From contig OY282380.1 in assembly GCA_958295885.1 (NCBI GenBank), forward strand, positions 3,162,001 to 3,226,000: a stretch of 64,000 nucleotides of DNA. The letters run 5' to 3'. Made by a program: the position numbers and the translations under genes. The stretch is from Arenicellales bacterium. GTDB lineage: Bacteria; Pseudomonadota; Gammaproteobacteria; Arenicellales; JAJDZL01. Shown here piece by piece: positions 1-9,935 of this stretch. Every line of letters starts with the position of its first letter. Position 1 is the stretch's first letter. The notes beneath the pieces were generated by a model. It saw only the letters and a list, made by a program, of their open reading frames with translations, searched no databases and was not told where the DNA came from.

Positions 1-627
1 CCTCGGAACCGTGATACCTTCAAGGTCTTGCCCATACAAGTCCACACAATAGCAATGCCGGCCGATCGGAAGTTCTTCGGAGGTCTCGCACCAACCCGAC
101 AGTGTCGAGCAAACTGCGCGGTGTGAAGTGCTCAAACCATCCAGACATTCGCCGAAAGAACAACCATCTCCGCCGCTCTCGCGTCCGTAAGAATCGTCAC
201 TGTAATTCGGCGGCAGCGGACGGGCAAATCCCGGTATCCAATTGGTATGGACGACGGACCAGTCTTCATATGGAAATCGCTGCCGCTGCAATGCAACGTA
301 CTCCAACTCCAGTCGCGCCTTCTTAAAGGTATCCTCAAAAGTACAGTGGACAGACGAGAGATAACTCAACATAATTCCTGCATTTTTCAAATCAATACGG
401 AAATCAAGCTGAGCGCGGGTAAAGTCATAGAGATAGTCGCCAAGAAATATCTCGCTGAAATACGTGACCTTATCTTCTTGGACACTGGCGAAGCAATACA
501 AATAGTCGTCGTCGGCTGCGCTCGCTACTTTTGCTAACGTGCATCCAATGACCGCAAAGACAATCGTAACGCGCACCGCCAATGCACCCGATGGACCGGC
601 TCGTGTATTTTCGTTGAGGAATTTCAC
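1..627 (-). CDS. Secreted protein of unknown family, 3' end outside window
   Basis: The minus strand is open from a GTG at 627 to the window edge, about 209 codons, with no ATG in frame. The N-terminus has a hydrophobic stretch (AVRVTIVFAVIGCTLA) ending before ASAADDD, which fits a signal peptide cut near residue 35, so the product is probably periplasmic or exported. The mature part is rich in Asp, Tyr and Cys, including several cysteines in the last 60 visible residues, which suggests disulfides. I do not recognise the family. The start could also be a TTG a few codons downstream. The gene abuts an IS1595 relic on the other strand. Confidence 0.55.
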   Translation of the reverse strand, partial: MKFLNENTRAGPSGALAVRVTIVFAVIGCTLAKVASAADDDYLYCFASVQEDKVTYFSEIFLGDYLYDFTRAQLDFRIDLKNAGIMLSYLSSVHCTFEDTFKKARLELEYVALQRQRFPYEDWSVVHTNWIPGFARPLPPNYSDDSYGRESGGDGCSFGECLDGLSTSHRAVCSTLSGWCETSEELPIGRHCYCVDLYGQDLEGITVPR

Positions 628-660
628 TTCATCTTTTTCCGCAGTCCAATTTTACTATAA

Positions 661-1223
661 GAGCTTGACTGCGTCGCGGTGTGCCACCGCTGCGGCGGCA
701 CCAACACCTACGAGGTCAAAAGCGAAACAAGCACGATTCGAGCAAGCTCAAGGCCGGGCGCGGCGGTGTCGGCAAGACTGTGGTAGTGGGACTGAAAGAA
801 CGCGAATTGAGGCCGGTTGTCGCACAGGTGGTAGTGGACACCAAACGCACAATACTGCACGGATTCATCCCCGCCAACGCTGAACAAGGCACTGAGGTGT
901 CGGGCGATGACTTCATCAGCTATCAGCAACTTGACGGCTACAGGCAAAAATTTGTGCGTCGTTCAGTGGGCGAATTTGCGGTGGGTGATGTCCTTGTCAA
1001 CGGAATCGAGTCGTACTTGTCGATGCTCAGGCGTGCACACAAGGGCGCCAATCACAAGATGAGTGGCAAGCATCTCGGCAGGTATGTCAGTGAGTTTGCG
1101 GGACAGCACAATATTCGCGAGCTCGACACTGCCGATCAGATGGCAGCCATTGTGGCGGGCTTTGTGGGGCAGCATTTGATGAACGAGGACTTGGCTGCTG
1201 GAGTCGACGGCCGGCTGTACTGA
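661..1223 (+). pseudogene. IS1595 (ISXO2-like) transposase relic
   Basis: The part from 681 to 1223 carries the ISXO2-like catalytic domain in degraded form: GRGGVGKTVVVGLKERE, DDFISYQQLDGY, VNGIESYLSMLRRAHKG and KHLGRYVSEFAGQHN, all hallmarks of IS1595-family DDE/N transposases. In another frame just upstream, 661-723 reads LDCVAVCHRCGGTNTYEVK, a piece of the N-terminal zinc ribbon (CxxC) of the same family. Most of the region between zinc ribbon and catalytic core has been deleted and the frame is lost, so this is a dead copy by internal deletion and frameshift. Confidence 0.8.
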
Positions 1224-2267
1224 TGTTATGAGGTCGGATCGGTTGAAAGTCAGGCCGTCGCAGATTTCCGCTGAAGAGAACCTGCGGACGAGGCCGCTTA
1301 CATGCCGGGTGCTGGCAGCGTCACCGATGAAAATACGCAAGCGTGCTGAAAAAGCAGAACGCTAAGCAAAATAATTTCGAATAAAGGACAGAATTCGAAA
1401 GAACATTTCATTGGTTTAGTCAAGAAGTATATACCCCCAATTAAAATGTTCTTAAAAACTATGATGTTCGAAAATCTCGAATATTCCAATTTTCTCACCA
1501 TCCGCGCCAGTCGAGAGCATGTCGCCGAATTGCTGACGAAGCTGGATTTTCCAGTACGGGTCGATACGTACGTTTTCTAAGTCCTATAGCGACCGAGACT
1601 GTGAATGAATCAAGATATGAATTTCAAAAATTCGATCGAATAGGGGATGTAGGAGATGACTTTGACTGTAGATATTGGTACTGCCCGCGGATGCATTGCC
1701 AATTATTTTCTACATTATTGACGTGGATATTAGCGCGGGATTAAAAGTCTGCCCGGTTCGAACGTGCAATGTACGACCGTCCTCAAGAGATGCGGCTGTG
1801 CACAGCTGTTCAGCCGAGTTATGTAAAAGATTGCGAATTTTCGCAGGTAAATCGGCTAGGCCGTAAAGCCGACCGACGTATCGGGTAATAATCCCAGTGT
1901 GTCGGAAATTGTCGTTGCCAAGTGCTGAGTGCATTGCGATTGACGAGGGTTTTCAAGGGTCGTTGCGAGCAGGTCCGGTCCGCATGCGGAGGCATGCTCG
2001 AAAGAGTCGGAGACGCAGATTGCCGTTCTCCATCAGCAGCTGGAGGAAGAAGGAGCTAATGTGCGTTGAGGCAAATGACGAGTTTTCTGCTCTAAGTGTG
2101 AGGTGTTGACAGACCCAAAAACCATGCAGGATCCAATAACTTCAATCACTGACGGGAATGAATCATCGAAGATAAGAACAGACAGCTAGGAGAAATAATG
2201 GCTTACGGGATTGAACTCGGTCAGGAATGTTAAAATCACTCCCGACAGCATGGCCCGAGCTGAAGGC
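1224..2267. other. Gene-poor stretch with decayed coding sequence
   Basis: No intact gene is supported. From 1481 to 1581 one plus frame reads NFLTIRASREHVAELLTKLDFPVRVDTYVF and stops, which looks like the C-terminus of a lost protein. From about 1988 to 2189 a plus frame reads KESETQIAVLHQQLEEEGANV, then RVFCSKCEVLTDPK, then a short tail, broken by two TGA codons, and also looks like a relic. A good Shine-Dalgarno (AGGAG, about 2190) precedes ATG 2198, but that frame stops after 11 codons. No terminator with a T-run was seen beyond glmM. Confidence 0.4.
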
Positions 2268-3635
2268 TCAACTACTGAATTCGAAACGGGAAAATTCTTC
2301 TTCAACAACGCTGCTGAGTTGGTTTGTGACCCGGTCGATTGCTTCGATGTCACTGCCTTCCACCAAGATTCGAATGGCAGGTTCGGTGCCTGACGCGCGA
2401 AGGAAAACTCGGCCGCTGTCGTTCAGCTCGGATTCTGCCTCTACGACAGCTTTTTTTGTATTCGGCCACTCACTCAGGTTGAAGTCTCGAATGGGAGAGT
2501 TTCGATTATTCAGGCGAACATTGCGACTCTTTTGCGGCAGAAGTTTGACATTCTTCGTCAATGAACTCAACGGTGCCTTGGAATTAACCATCTCGGATAA
2601 AACTTCTGATGCCGCTACCAATCCATCTCCCGGTACGCCTACTTCTCCATTCAGAATGTGCCCGCACTGTTCACCGCCAAGACTCCATTGAAGCTGCTTA
2701 AGTTTTTCAGCGATAAAACGATCTCCCACATCCACGCGTTCAAACGGGATCTCACTTTTTGAAAGAGCGTGGGCCAAACCATTATTGCTGAGGTGAGTTC
2801 CGACAACTCCTCCAGCCAGCTTGCCATCTCTTTTGCGTGCGACTGCGATGATATAAAGGATCTGGTCGCCGTCGACTAAATTTCCTTTCTCGTCTACCAT
2901 GACTACTCGGTCGCCGTCTCCATCCAACGCAATTCCAACATCAGCTCGATGTTCAATCGTGCAGGACTGAATAAATTCAGAAGTCGTCGAGCCGCAGCCA
3001 TGATTGATGTTGTATCCATTGGGCTGATCTCCGACTGAGATCACTTCAGCACCGAGCGCTGTCAGCACTGCTGGTGCGAGCTGGTAGCTTGCTCCATTGG
3101 CACAGTCGACTACGATTCTAACTCCATCCAGTCGACTTTTTGCAATTGAACACAGATGATTCGCGTATTGTTCAACGGCACCGTCGATACGCCGTGCTCT
3201 TCCTGGAAACTCCGTGGTGGTGATCGGTACGCTCTCACGCATCAATTCTTCAATTTTGCGTTCGATTGAAGTTGAAATCTTGCTCCCTGATTTCGATAGC
3301 AGTTTGATCCCATTATCTTGAACTGGATTGTGAGAAGCGCTGACGACAATCCCAGCTGCGGCGTCAACAGCTCGACAAAAATAGGAAACGGCAGGGGTTG
3401 GCGCGGGACCGAGCAAGGCCACATTCACACCTGCCGAAAGTAAACCAGAGGATAACGCGGATTCCAGAAGATAACCTGAAATCCGTGTATCTTTTCCGAT
3501 TACAACTTCTGGACTGTTCGGATTCTGAATCCTTACTATGGATCCGATTGCCCAGCCCAGCTTGAGAATTGTCTGCGGCGTGATCGGCTCGTGCCCGAAC
3601 CGTCCTCGAATGCCATCTGTCCCAAACAGCTTCAT
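2268..3635 (-). CDS. glmM: Phosphoglucosamine mutase
   Basis: GlmM interconverts glucosamine-6-phosphate and glucosamine-1-phosphate in the cytoplasm, on the way to UDP-GlcNAc for peptidoglycan and LPS. At 455 residues it has the usual length. It begins MKLFGTDGIRGRFG, the family signature. The phosphoserine loop is SASHN with catalytic Ser101, and the metal-binding loop DGDGDR is at 238-243. The C-terminal phosphate-binding loop RASGTEPAIRILVEG is also present. It lies 76 bp downstream of ftsH on the same strand. In E. coli folP sits between the two and is absent here. The Ser loop and metal loop are intact, so the enzyme should be active. Confidence 0.97.
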   Translation of the reverse strand: MKLFGTDGIRGRFGHEPITPQTILKLGWAIGSIVRIQNPNSPEVVIGKDTRISGYLLESALSSGLLSAGVNVALLGPAPTPAVSYFCRAVDAAAGIVVSASHNPVQDNGIKLLSKSGSKISTSIERKIEELMRESVPITTTEFPGRARRIDGAVEQYANHLCSIAKSRLDGVRIVVDCANGASYQLAPAVLTALGAEVISVGDQPNGYNINHGCGSTTSEFIQSCTIEHRADVGIALDGDGDRVVMVDEKGNLVDGDQILYIIAVARKRDGKLAGGVVGTHLSNNGLAHALSKSEIPFERVDVGDRFIAEKLKQLQWSLGGEQCGHILNGEVGVPGDGLVAASEVLSEMVNSKAPLSSLTKNVKLLPQKSRNVRLNNRNSPIRDFNLSEWPNTKKAVVEAESELNDSGRVFLRASGTEPAIRILVEGSDIEAIDRVTNQLSSVVEEEFSRFEFSS

Positions 3636-3711
3636 CTAGTCAGCCATGGTAGGAATAACTTCTATGAAGAGAAAGAACTCTTTGCTTGCTGACTGAAGTC
3701 AGGAAATTGAA

Positions 3712-5628
3712 TCAGGCTTCACCGCTAGCCGGTCGATCCATACGCGGTTTGACGACAGGTTTTCTGCGCTGCCCCCCGGATGGTTTGGAATCATCTACAG
3801 ACGATGACTGGTCAAATTCAGAAGACGGCGGCGTTGGCTCCCGTCCTTCCATGATGTCGTCGATCTGTTCTGATTCCAATGTTTCCCATTCGATCAGCAT
3901 CTTCGCCATCAATTGGATCTTATCTTTATTTTCTTCAATGATTTTCCTGGCTCGCACGTATTGCTCGTCAATGATGCGAGTGACTTCCTGATCAACGCGT
4001 TGGGCTACGGCATCGCTCAAATTCTGGTGGGTCGAGACATCCCGGCCTAGAAAAACTTCGGATTGATTGTCACCGTAGACGCGTGTTCCCAAAGAATCGC
4101 TCATTCCCCATCGCGAAACCATCTTCTGAGCCAGATCTGTGGCCTGTTCAAAATCATTTGAAGCACCGGTTGTCATCTGATTCATGAAAATTTCTTCTGC
4201 GATGCGACCACCCATCAATACTGCGATTCTAGCGAGCAGATATTCTCGATTGTGGCTGTAGCGGTCTTCTTCTGGCAGTTGCATCGTCACTCCGAGCGCA
4301 CGCCCGCGCGGAATGATTGTTACTTTGTGCACTGGGTCTGTATGCTCCAGCAGTTTTGCAACGACTGTATGCCCGGATTCATGATAAGCGGTGTTCCATC
4401 TTTCTTCTTCCGGCATCACGATGGAGCGACGCTCAACCCCCATGACAACTTTATCCTTTGCCATTTCAAAGTGTTCCATGGTCACGCTTTTGTGATTTGA
4501 TCGAGCCGCGAACAATGCCGCTTCATTCACCAGATTCGCGAGATCCGCCCCAGAAAAACCTGGAGTGCCTCGAGCTAAAATACTTGGTACGACATCGGCG
4601 TCAAGTGGAACTTTTCTCATGTGAACTTTCAGAATCTGCTCACGGCCGCGAATGTCCGGAAGCGGGACATGCACCTGCCGGTCGAATCGACCCGGGCGCA
4701 GCAGCGCTGGATCAAGTACGTCCGGGCGGTTTGTTGCGGCGATGACGATGACGCCTTCACTGCCTTCAAATCCATCCATTTCAACCAATAACTGGTTCAA
4801 GGTCTGTTCCCGTTCATCGTGACCGCCACCCAGTCCGGCGCCACGCTGACGTCCTACCGCGTCAATTTCGTCGATAAAGATAATGCAGGGCGCACTCTTT
4901 TTGCCCTGTTCAAACATGTCGCGCACTCTTGATGCGCCTACACCGACGAACATCTCCACGAAATCCGACCCGGAAATCGAGAAAAAAGGCACTTTTGCTT
5001 CTCCTGCTATGGCTTTCGCCAACAGGGTCTTACCAGTTCCAGGACTGCCAGTCATCAGCACACCTCGTGGAATTCTGCCGCCCAGATTCGTAAATCTGTG
5101 AGGGGCGCTGAGGAACTCGACGAGTTCGCCAACTTCTTCTTTGGCTTCTTCCACTCCTGCAACATCTTCAAAAGTCACGCGGTTTTTATCTTCTGTCAGC
5201 AAACGTGCGCGGCTTTTTCCGAAAGACAGTGCGCCTCGTCCCCCACTTTGCATCTGGCGCATGAAGAAAATCCAGACACCGATCAGAAGCAGCAGTGGGA
5301 ACCAGCTGATGAACAGCTGCATCAGCAGAGATGGGGACTCTTCTTTTTTAGCGATAATGACAACTCCAGCCTCAACCAGCTCATCCACCAGCTTGGGGTC
5401 ATCTGGAGAATAGGTGAGGAAGCTTTCCCCATTTGTAAAATTGCCAGAGATTGTACGACCGTCTATGACGACCTTCTCGACTCTCCCTTGCGTCACTTCG
5501 GCAAGGAAAGTTGAATATTCGAGTTCTTTACGTGCGACGTTTTCACTCGGTGCGAAATTTTTGAAAACTGCCATCAGCACCATGGCGATGACAACCCAAA
5601 GAATCAAGTTTTTAGTTAAGTTGCCCAA
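3712..5628 (-). CDS. ftsH: ATP-dependent zinc metalloprotease FtsH
   Basis: FtsH is the membrane-bound AAA+ protease that degrades misfolded membrane proteins and short-lived regulators such as LpxC and sigma-32 in related bacteria. The 638 residues carry a first membrane helix (about 8-25), a periplasmic segment, and a second helix (about 105-124). The AAA+ domain has Walker A GSPGTGKT at 194-201 (usually GPPGTGKT) and Walker B IIFIDEID. An SRH arginine region follows ([18 protein letters not shown]). The zinc site is HESGH at 416-420 with Asp492 as the likely third ligand. It sits between rlmE and glmM, as in other gammaproteobacteria. Confidence 0.98.
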   Translation of the reverse strand: MGNLTKNLILWVVIAMVLMAVFKNFAPSENVARKELEYSTFLAEVTQGRVEKVVIDGRTISGNFTNGESFLTYSPDDPKLVDELVEAGVVIIAKKEESPSLLMQLFISWFPLLLLIGVWIFFMRQMQSGGRGALSFGKSRARLLTEDKNRVTFEDVAGVEEAKEEVGELVEFLSAPHRFTNLGGRIPRGVLMTGSPGTGKTLLAKAIAGEAKVPFFSISGSDFVEMFVGVGASRVRDMFEQGKKSAPCIIFIDEIDAVGRQRGAGLGGGHDEREQTLNQLLVEMDGFEGSEGVIVIAATNRPDVLDPALLRPGRFDRQVHVPLPDIRGREQILKVHMRKVPLDADVVPSILARGTPGFSGADLANLVNEAALFAARSNHKSVTMEHFEMAKDKVVMGVERRSIVMPEEERWNTAYHESGHTVVAKLLEHTDPVHKVTIIPRGRALGVTMQLPEEDRYSHNREYLLARIAVLMGGRIAEEIFMNQMTTGASNDFEQATDLAQKMVSRWGMSDSLGTRVYGDNQSEVFLGRDVSTHQNLSDAVAQRVDQEVTRIIDEQYVRARKIIEENKDKIQLMAKMLIEWETLESEQIDDIMEGREPTPPSSEFDQSSSVDDSKPSGGQRRKPVVKPRMDRPASGEA

Positions 5629-5864
5629 TTTCCTATTTTTCCTATATTTCTCAATATGAACAAAGCTGAGTTCATCTGCGTTTTTCGTACGCTCTGAAAA
5701 TTAATATTGGGACGAAATGAAAATAATCAAGAGAAGTAAATCACCTTTCTGCCAATAAGTAAATTTTATCAGATTAAGCATGTTGTTTTGAGAAACAAAA
5801 AGAAACCGATGTTATTGACACGCGCAGAACTCAGCATTGAATCACCTTCTCATACCTGTTGAAA

Positions 5865-6557
5865 TCATTCATTGTGACCCTTTGCGACCATGAAAAGTTC
5901 TTTGCTTTTGGGACGTGACGCACTCGGTTTGTAAAACTGACAAAGTCTGAATGAAGCTTCACATCGCTGTTTTAAGGAAGCAGAATCTTCGCTTTGAAAC
6001 AACTTGAACGCCAGCGACCCGGAATCAACCAACGTCAGTTCACACACACTGAGCACTGCATCATGCAAGTCCGAAAAATTTCTGGAATCAATGCTTGAAT
6101 TGCCTGTAATATTGGGCGCCATATCAGACAGGACTAAATTTACTTCCTTCCCATTCACTAAAGTGACAAGAGAGGCCACAGATTCAGGATTTCGAAGGTC
6201 GCAGCGAATAAATTGAACGCCAGCCAGCGGCTTCATTTCCAGGATGTCGCAGGCAAACACCTTTCCGCGTCTGCCGACGCGCGACAAAGCATATTGGGAC
6301 CAGCTTCCTGGAGATGCACCAAGGTCGAGCACCGTGTGTCCCGGCTGTAGCAGTCTGAACTTTTTATCCAGTTCCTGCAGTTTAAAGTATGCGCGGGAGC
6401 GCGCGCCGATTTGAGAGGCACCTTTGACATATCCATCTCGCTGATGCATCTTACGCCATTTCGCTGACGACTTTCGCTTTGATCGTCTCGCGGTCAAATC
6501 ACTGCCAAATTCACGTTCGAACGGAGCTTCATTGCGCGCAATGAGTGTCGCAGTCAA
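5865..6557 (-). CDS. rlmE: 23S rRNA 2'-O-methyltransferase RlmE (FtsJ)
   Basis: RlmE methylates the 2'-OH of U2552 in the 23S rRNA A-loop during late 50S assembly, using SAM. The SAM motif LDLGASPGSWSQ is clear, and the K-D-K-E catalytic tetrad can be read as Lys59, Asp145 (LSDMAPN), Lys185 and Glu220 in this numbering. The open frame starts at a TTG and has about 20 residues more than usual. A second TTG at 6497, just before ARRSKRKSSAKW, would give a standard-length protein, so the start is uncertain. It lies 236 bp upstream of ftsH, the conserved order. Confidence 0.95.
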   Translation of the reverse strand: MTATLIARNEAPFEREFGSDLTARRSKRKSSAKWRKMHQRDGYVKGASQIGARSRAYFKLQELDKKFRLLQPGHTVLDLGASPGSWSQYALSRVGRRGKVFACDILEMKPLAGVQFIRCDLRNPESVASLVTLVNGKEVNLVLSDMAPNITGNSSIDSRNFSDLHDAVLSVCELTLVDSGSLAFKLFQSEDSASLKQRCEASFRLCQFYKPSASRPKSKELFMVAKGHNE

Positions 6558-6575
6558 GTTCAGGGGTTGAGGCCC

Positions 6576-6598
6576 GCCGCTTCCAACGAAAAAGCGGC
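6576..6598. repeat. Hairpin between two operons
   Basis: GCCGCTT (6576-6582) and AAGCGGC (6592-6598) form a perfect 7-bp stem with a 9-base loop between the end of the racemase-family gene and rlmE. There is no T-run on either side, so it is a weak candidate for transcription termination or mRNA 3'-end protection of the upstream cluster. Confidence 0.35.
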
Positions 6599-6674
6599 AC
6601 GCAGATCCACGGCCTGCGAATTTTCAGCAGACACAGACAATTGCAGGTTCCCATTCCCGTTGATTCCCTGAATT

Positions 6675-7424
6675 TTATCGAGGATCTGGTTTTCCTGCAA
6701 AAAGCGAACCAAAATTGGGAATTTCAGCATTTGCTCCCATTAGTTTCATTGCGTTCCACATCGATACGCCGTTGGCTGTAAATGTCGGCAATTCTGCCGC
6801 CTGTTCAAAATCCTCAATAGAAAACATTGAAGGCATTGCTGTATCCGGGATCAGCAGCACTTCAGCATCTTCGTGCAGCGCTGAGGGGATGTTTTCAATG
6901 ATGTAATCCGGTTCAAACAATGCAGCATCCCAGCCAGACGGCGCACCCAGCCACTTCATCCGCAAAACTTCAATTTCAAATTCATTCAGGAATGAAGCAA
7001 AAGCATCCGATGCCGGTTTAGGGTAAGTAGAAAGAATGCTCACTTTAGTAAATCCGCAGTGCCTTAAGGCTGCGATGAACGCAAGCGACGTACTCCCGGC
7101 GGGCACTCCTGCAGCTGTCGCCAGAACAGACGTCTGAATTTCAGCATGGTGACGTCCGAGTACGAAACTCCCGCTTGTGCACGGCCAATATACACAGTCA
7201 ATGTCCAGCGGAATAAGCCTTTGGCAGGCTTCAACCAGCCAGTCCAATCGGGCGGTTTGTTCAAGGGCGCTTATATCGTGGTCATTTTCTCCATCACCCC
7301 CGACGCGGGTGCAGGAGATGTAGAGTCGAATGCTGTCTCCGATTTCTTCAAGGAATCTGTAAAAATCATGTTCTGCACCGCCCCCGGGCCAAACGAAACC
7401 CAGCCGATAATTTCTGTTGTTCAT
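6675..7424 (-). CDS. Maleate isomerase / Asp-Glu racemase family protein
   Basis: This 249-residue protein belongs to the Asp/Glu racemase superfamily, nearest to maleate cis-trans isomerases and arylmalonate decarboxylases: it has the N-terminal GFVWPGGGAEHDFYRF and the loop VYWPCTSGSF with the first catalytic cysteine. The second catalytic position, usually Cys, appears to be Asp in LIPDTAMPSM. Family members with a single cysteine include decarboxylases, so chemistry other than racemisation is possible. It is the last gene of a four-gene minus-strand cluster, 4 bp after the aminotransferase. The substrate cannot be told from sequence; a small dicarboxylate or amino-acid derivative is likely. 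Confidence 0.75.
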   Translation of the reverse strand: MNNRNYRLGFVWPGGGAEHDFYRFLEEIGDSIRLYISCTRVGGDGENDHDISALEQTARLDWLVEACQRLIPLDIDCVYWPCTSGSFVLGRHHAEIQTSVLATAAGVPAGSTSLAFIAALRHCGFTKVSILSTYPKPASDAFASFLNEFEIEVLRMKWLGAPSGWDAALFEPDYIIENIPSALHEDAEVLLIPDTAMPSMFSIEDFEQAAELPTFTANGVSMWNAMKLMGANAEIPNFGSLFAGKPDPR

Positions 7425-7428
7425 TGCT

Positions 7429-8745
7429 TTATCCTCTCAATACCCATTCGACCTGTTCCAAAGTCTCCTCAATATCCTCTTTCTTGTGTGCCGTGGACAA
7501 AAACCAGGTTCCCCGTGCCGTGACTCGAGTTCCCGCTGACTGAAGCTTACGGTAAAATCCGTCCAAGGAGGTACGGTCGCACTGCAGGAATTCCCGGTAG
7601 TTTTTCACCTTGTTTTTGCCCGTTGGCAAATTCAAGGGATGAAACACGGTCCCCAGACCCTGGACCGAAAAATTCACATTGTATTTTGACCACAGCCTGC
7701 TGAGACCTTCCATGAGCAGCCGACCATTTTCGTTCATGTCTGCGTAGGCTGCACAGTCATCCGCCTCTAACATTTCTATGGTTGCCAGTCCGGCAGCTGC
7801 CGCCAAAACATTGGCGTTATAGGTTCCGCCATGCATCACGGACTTAGTGTGAAGCAGGTCCATAATGGAGCGTCGGCCGGCAACGGCTGCGAGCGGAAAT
7901 CCACCTGCAAGCGCCTTGGCAAAAACCGCCAGATCTGGCGTAACGTTGAACAGACCCTGGGCGCCATCCAATGCTACTCGAAATCCGGTGATCACTTCGT
8001 CAAAGATCAGAACGATTCCGAATTTTGTACAAAGTTCACGCACACCCTCCAGATACCCCGGCTCAGGAAAAATCGCTCCGGTGTTGCAGTTCATGGGTTC
8101 CATGATGATTCCGGCAACTTCCGCATGTTTGGCTCGGACGAGCTGAGTCAAGACGTCCAAGTTGTTCCAAGGCAGCGTAATCAGGTCTTCAACTGCAGAA
8201 ATGGACTGACCTAAAGTCTGAGACACTGAATTCGGTTTTGATTCGTCTCCTGCCTGGTCGAGAGGCGGATTGACGCTGACGAATACGTTGTCCGTCCATC
8301 CGTGATAGTGTCCTTCAAATTTTATGATTTTGGAGCGTTCGGCATAAGCTCGTGCCAAGCGAACAGCGGCTTGAATCGCTTCGGTTCCACTGGATGCGAA
8401 GCGAATCAGTTCTGCACAGGGCACGATGTCAACGATTTTTTTCGCCAGTTGTGCTTCCAGCTCGGTTTGACCGGCGAAGAGCTGACCCATGGACAAGGTA
8501 TCGGATACCGCGGCCAGCACGGATTTTGGGGCATGCCCTAAGATCACCGGGCCGTTTCCAAGCGCATAATCAATGTAAACATTGCCGTCAGCATCCGTGA
8601 TTCGACAGCCTTGTCCTTTTGAATAGTAAAGCGGCACCGGACTTTCGCCGTAGCCTTGATATCTGAAATTGCTGCTGACACCGCCAGACAGGTATTGACT
8701 GCCGACTGCAAAAAGCTGTTCCGATCGTTCAAAACCTGGTTTCAT
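7429..8745 (-). CDS. Class III PLP-dependent aminotransferase (GSA aminomutase-like)
   Basis: A 438-residue fold-type I PLP enzyme of the subgroup containing glutamate-1-semialdehyde aminomutase. The PLP site is intact: SSGTEAIQAAVRLAR binds the phosphate, FEGHYHGW stacks on the ring, IFDEVITGFR carries the Asp that contacts the pyridine nitrogen, and Lys277 in VFAKALAGGFPLAAVAG is the Schiff-base lysine. The context argues against haem synthesis: its ATG overlaps the TGA of the M24 gene by four bases (ATGA) and the racemase-family gene follows after 4 bp. It probably removes or moves an amino group in a catabolic pathway run by this cluster. Confidence 0.88.
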   Translation of the reverse strand: MKPGFERSEQLFAVGSQYLSGGVSSNFRYQGYGESPVPLYYSKGQGCRITDADGNVYIDYALGNGPVILGHAPKSVLAAVSDTLSMGQLFAGQTELEAQLAKKIVDIVPCAELIRFASSGTEAIQAAVRLARAYAERSKIIKFEGHYHGWTDNVFVSVNPPLDQAGDESKPNSVSQTLGQSISAVEDLITLPWNNLDVLTQLVRAKHAEVAGIIMEPMNCNTGAIFPEPGYLEGVRELCTKFGIVLIFDEVITGFRVALDGAQGLFNVTPDLAVFAKALAGGFPLAAVAGRRSIMDLLHTKSVMHGGTYNANVLAAAAGLATIEMLEADDCAAYADMNENGRLLMEGLSRLWSKYNVNFSVQGLGTVFHPLNLPTGKNKVKNYREFLQCDRTSLDGFYRKLQSAGTRVTARGTWFLSTAHKKEDIEETLEQVEWVLRG

Positions 8746-9905
8746 ACGGCAACTCGATGCAGTTCCAAAGGCAGCTTGCTCAATACTTCGCAGCCGGATT
8801 CCGTGACAGCATAGGTCTGACTCAGACCAACCCCAAACTGTCCGTTCATTCTTAATGTCATGGGAATGTGAAATACCATTCCCGCTTCCAGGGGACGATG
8901 ATTGTTGACCACGATGCCAAACCCGGATTCTTCGCCCCAGGTGGGTGGAAATCCAATTCCTACCGGATAGCCATAGACTTCATGGAACAAGATTCTGTTT
9001 CTTACGGGTGCAATCATTGTTTCCGCGGTTTTTGCGATATCCGATGCAAGGGCTCCAGGCTGAACCGCATCCAATACTGCTGCGACGATTTCCTGTTCCA
9101 GACTTGCGAACTGTTCAATTTCCTTGGAAACCTGCCCAACTGCGGCAGTACGCATTAAGGGCGCGTGGTACCAGTGCAGGCTGGGCGAACATTCAATAAA
9201 AACGGCATCTCCTTCGGAAATGCGGTAGCCACAGTTGCTATTGTGTGGAATTCCCGCCCGATAACCGGCAGATATGATCGGGTATACCGAAAATCCAAGG
9301 GAATCGTTGCGAATGAGTTCGGCGGCAACGTCAGCGGCAACATCAGAATCGGAAACACCAGGTCTGATTGCGGAATACCCGACGGTGACTGCATCATCTG
9401 TGATCCTTGCAGCTCGACGCATCACTTCAAGTTCGGCTTCAGATTTGATGTTTCGCACCTGATCGACGATTCTGGAGCCATTGACTGTCATGATGCTGTC
9501 AAGAGCGTGGCGCAGTAAATCTCGAAGGTGCGGAGTCAGGTATCTCGACTCGTATTCAATTGCAATGATTCCACTGAGGAGATTGAATTGACGCAGTGCT
9601 TTGATCGTTTCGAAAATTGGGTCGGCGTGCGTTTCATACAGATAGAGCTCTGTCGAAACTGCCGATGCTTCGAATCTGCCTCGTTCGAACTGCCATAAAA
9701 CCATGACCGGTAAACCTTGAAGCGGCAGAATCAAACATTGGTAATCCCAGATGTTTAAAGTGTGGTGTCCGCTGAGATAATAGATGTTCGGTGCGGAATG
9801 CAGAATCAAGGTATCGATTCCCGTGGCAGACATTTGCTTTCGAACGTTATTTCGCCGTACTGCAAATTCTTCTGCAGCAAAAACTATTTCCTGAGGTATC
9901 GTCAT
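8742..9905 (-). CDS. M24-fold hydrolase lacking metal ligands (creatinase / ectoine hydrolase-like)
   Basis: The 387 residues have the pita-bread M24 fold with an N-terminal creatinase-type domain (residues about 1-150) and a C-terminal catalytic domain. In metallo-aminopeptidases the first ligands sit in DxGxxxxGYxxDxTRT; here the segment reads FIECSPSLHWYHAPLMRTAAVG, and the last ligand motif is replaced by MVFHIPMTLRM. The protein therefore looks like the metal-free branch (creatinase, ectoine hydrolase DoeA) that cleaves C-N bonds in small molecules rather than a peptidase. It lies 30 bp after the M81 gene and overlaps the aminotransferase. The substrate is unknown. Confidence 0.82.
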   Translation of the reverse strand: MTIPQEIVFAAEEFAVRRNNVRKQMSATGIDTLILHSAPNIYYLSGHHTLNIWDYQCLILPLQGLPVMVLWQFERGRFEASAVSTELYLYETHADPIFETIKALRQFNLLSGIIAIEYESRYLTPHLRDLLRHALDSIMTVNGSRIVDQVRNIKSEAELEVMRRAARITDDAVTVGYSAIRPGVSDSDVAADVAAELIRNDSLGFSVYPIISAGYRAGIPHNSNCGYRISEGDAVFIECSPSLHWYHAPLMRTAAVGQVSKEIEQFASLEQEIVAAVLDAVQPGALASDIAKTAETMIAPVRNRILFHEVYGYPVGIGFPPTWGEESGFGIVVNNHRPLEAGMVFHIPMTLRMNGQFGVGLSQTYAVTESGCEVLSKLPLELHRVAV

Positions 9906-9935
9906 GTCCTGTTTCGGTCTGCTGGCTTTGTTCAG

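Noticed and set aside
247..537. A plus-strand gene of 96 codons near the left edge
   Set aside because: It is antisense to a longer open frame with a signal peptide on the minus strand and has no ribosome binding site.
1988..2189. A selenoprotein frame with in-frame TGA codons
   Set aside because: Two TGA codons occur within a few residues, there is no SECIS-like hairpin after them, and surrounding sequence is decayed.
7429..8745. HemL for tetrapyrrole synthesis
   Set aside because: The gene is translationally coupled to an M24-type hydrolase gene and followed by a racemase-family gene, so a catabolic aminotransferase is more likely.
8742..9905. An Xaa-Pro aminopeptidase
   Set aside because: The metal-binding Asp, Glu and His positions of the M24 peptidases are replaced, which fits creatinase or ectoine hydrolase-like enzymes instead.
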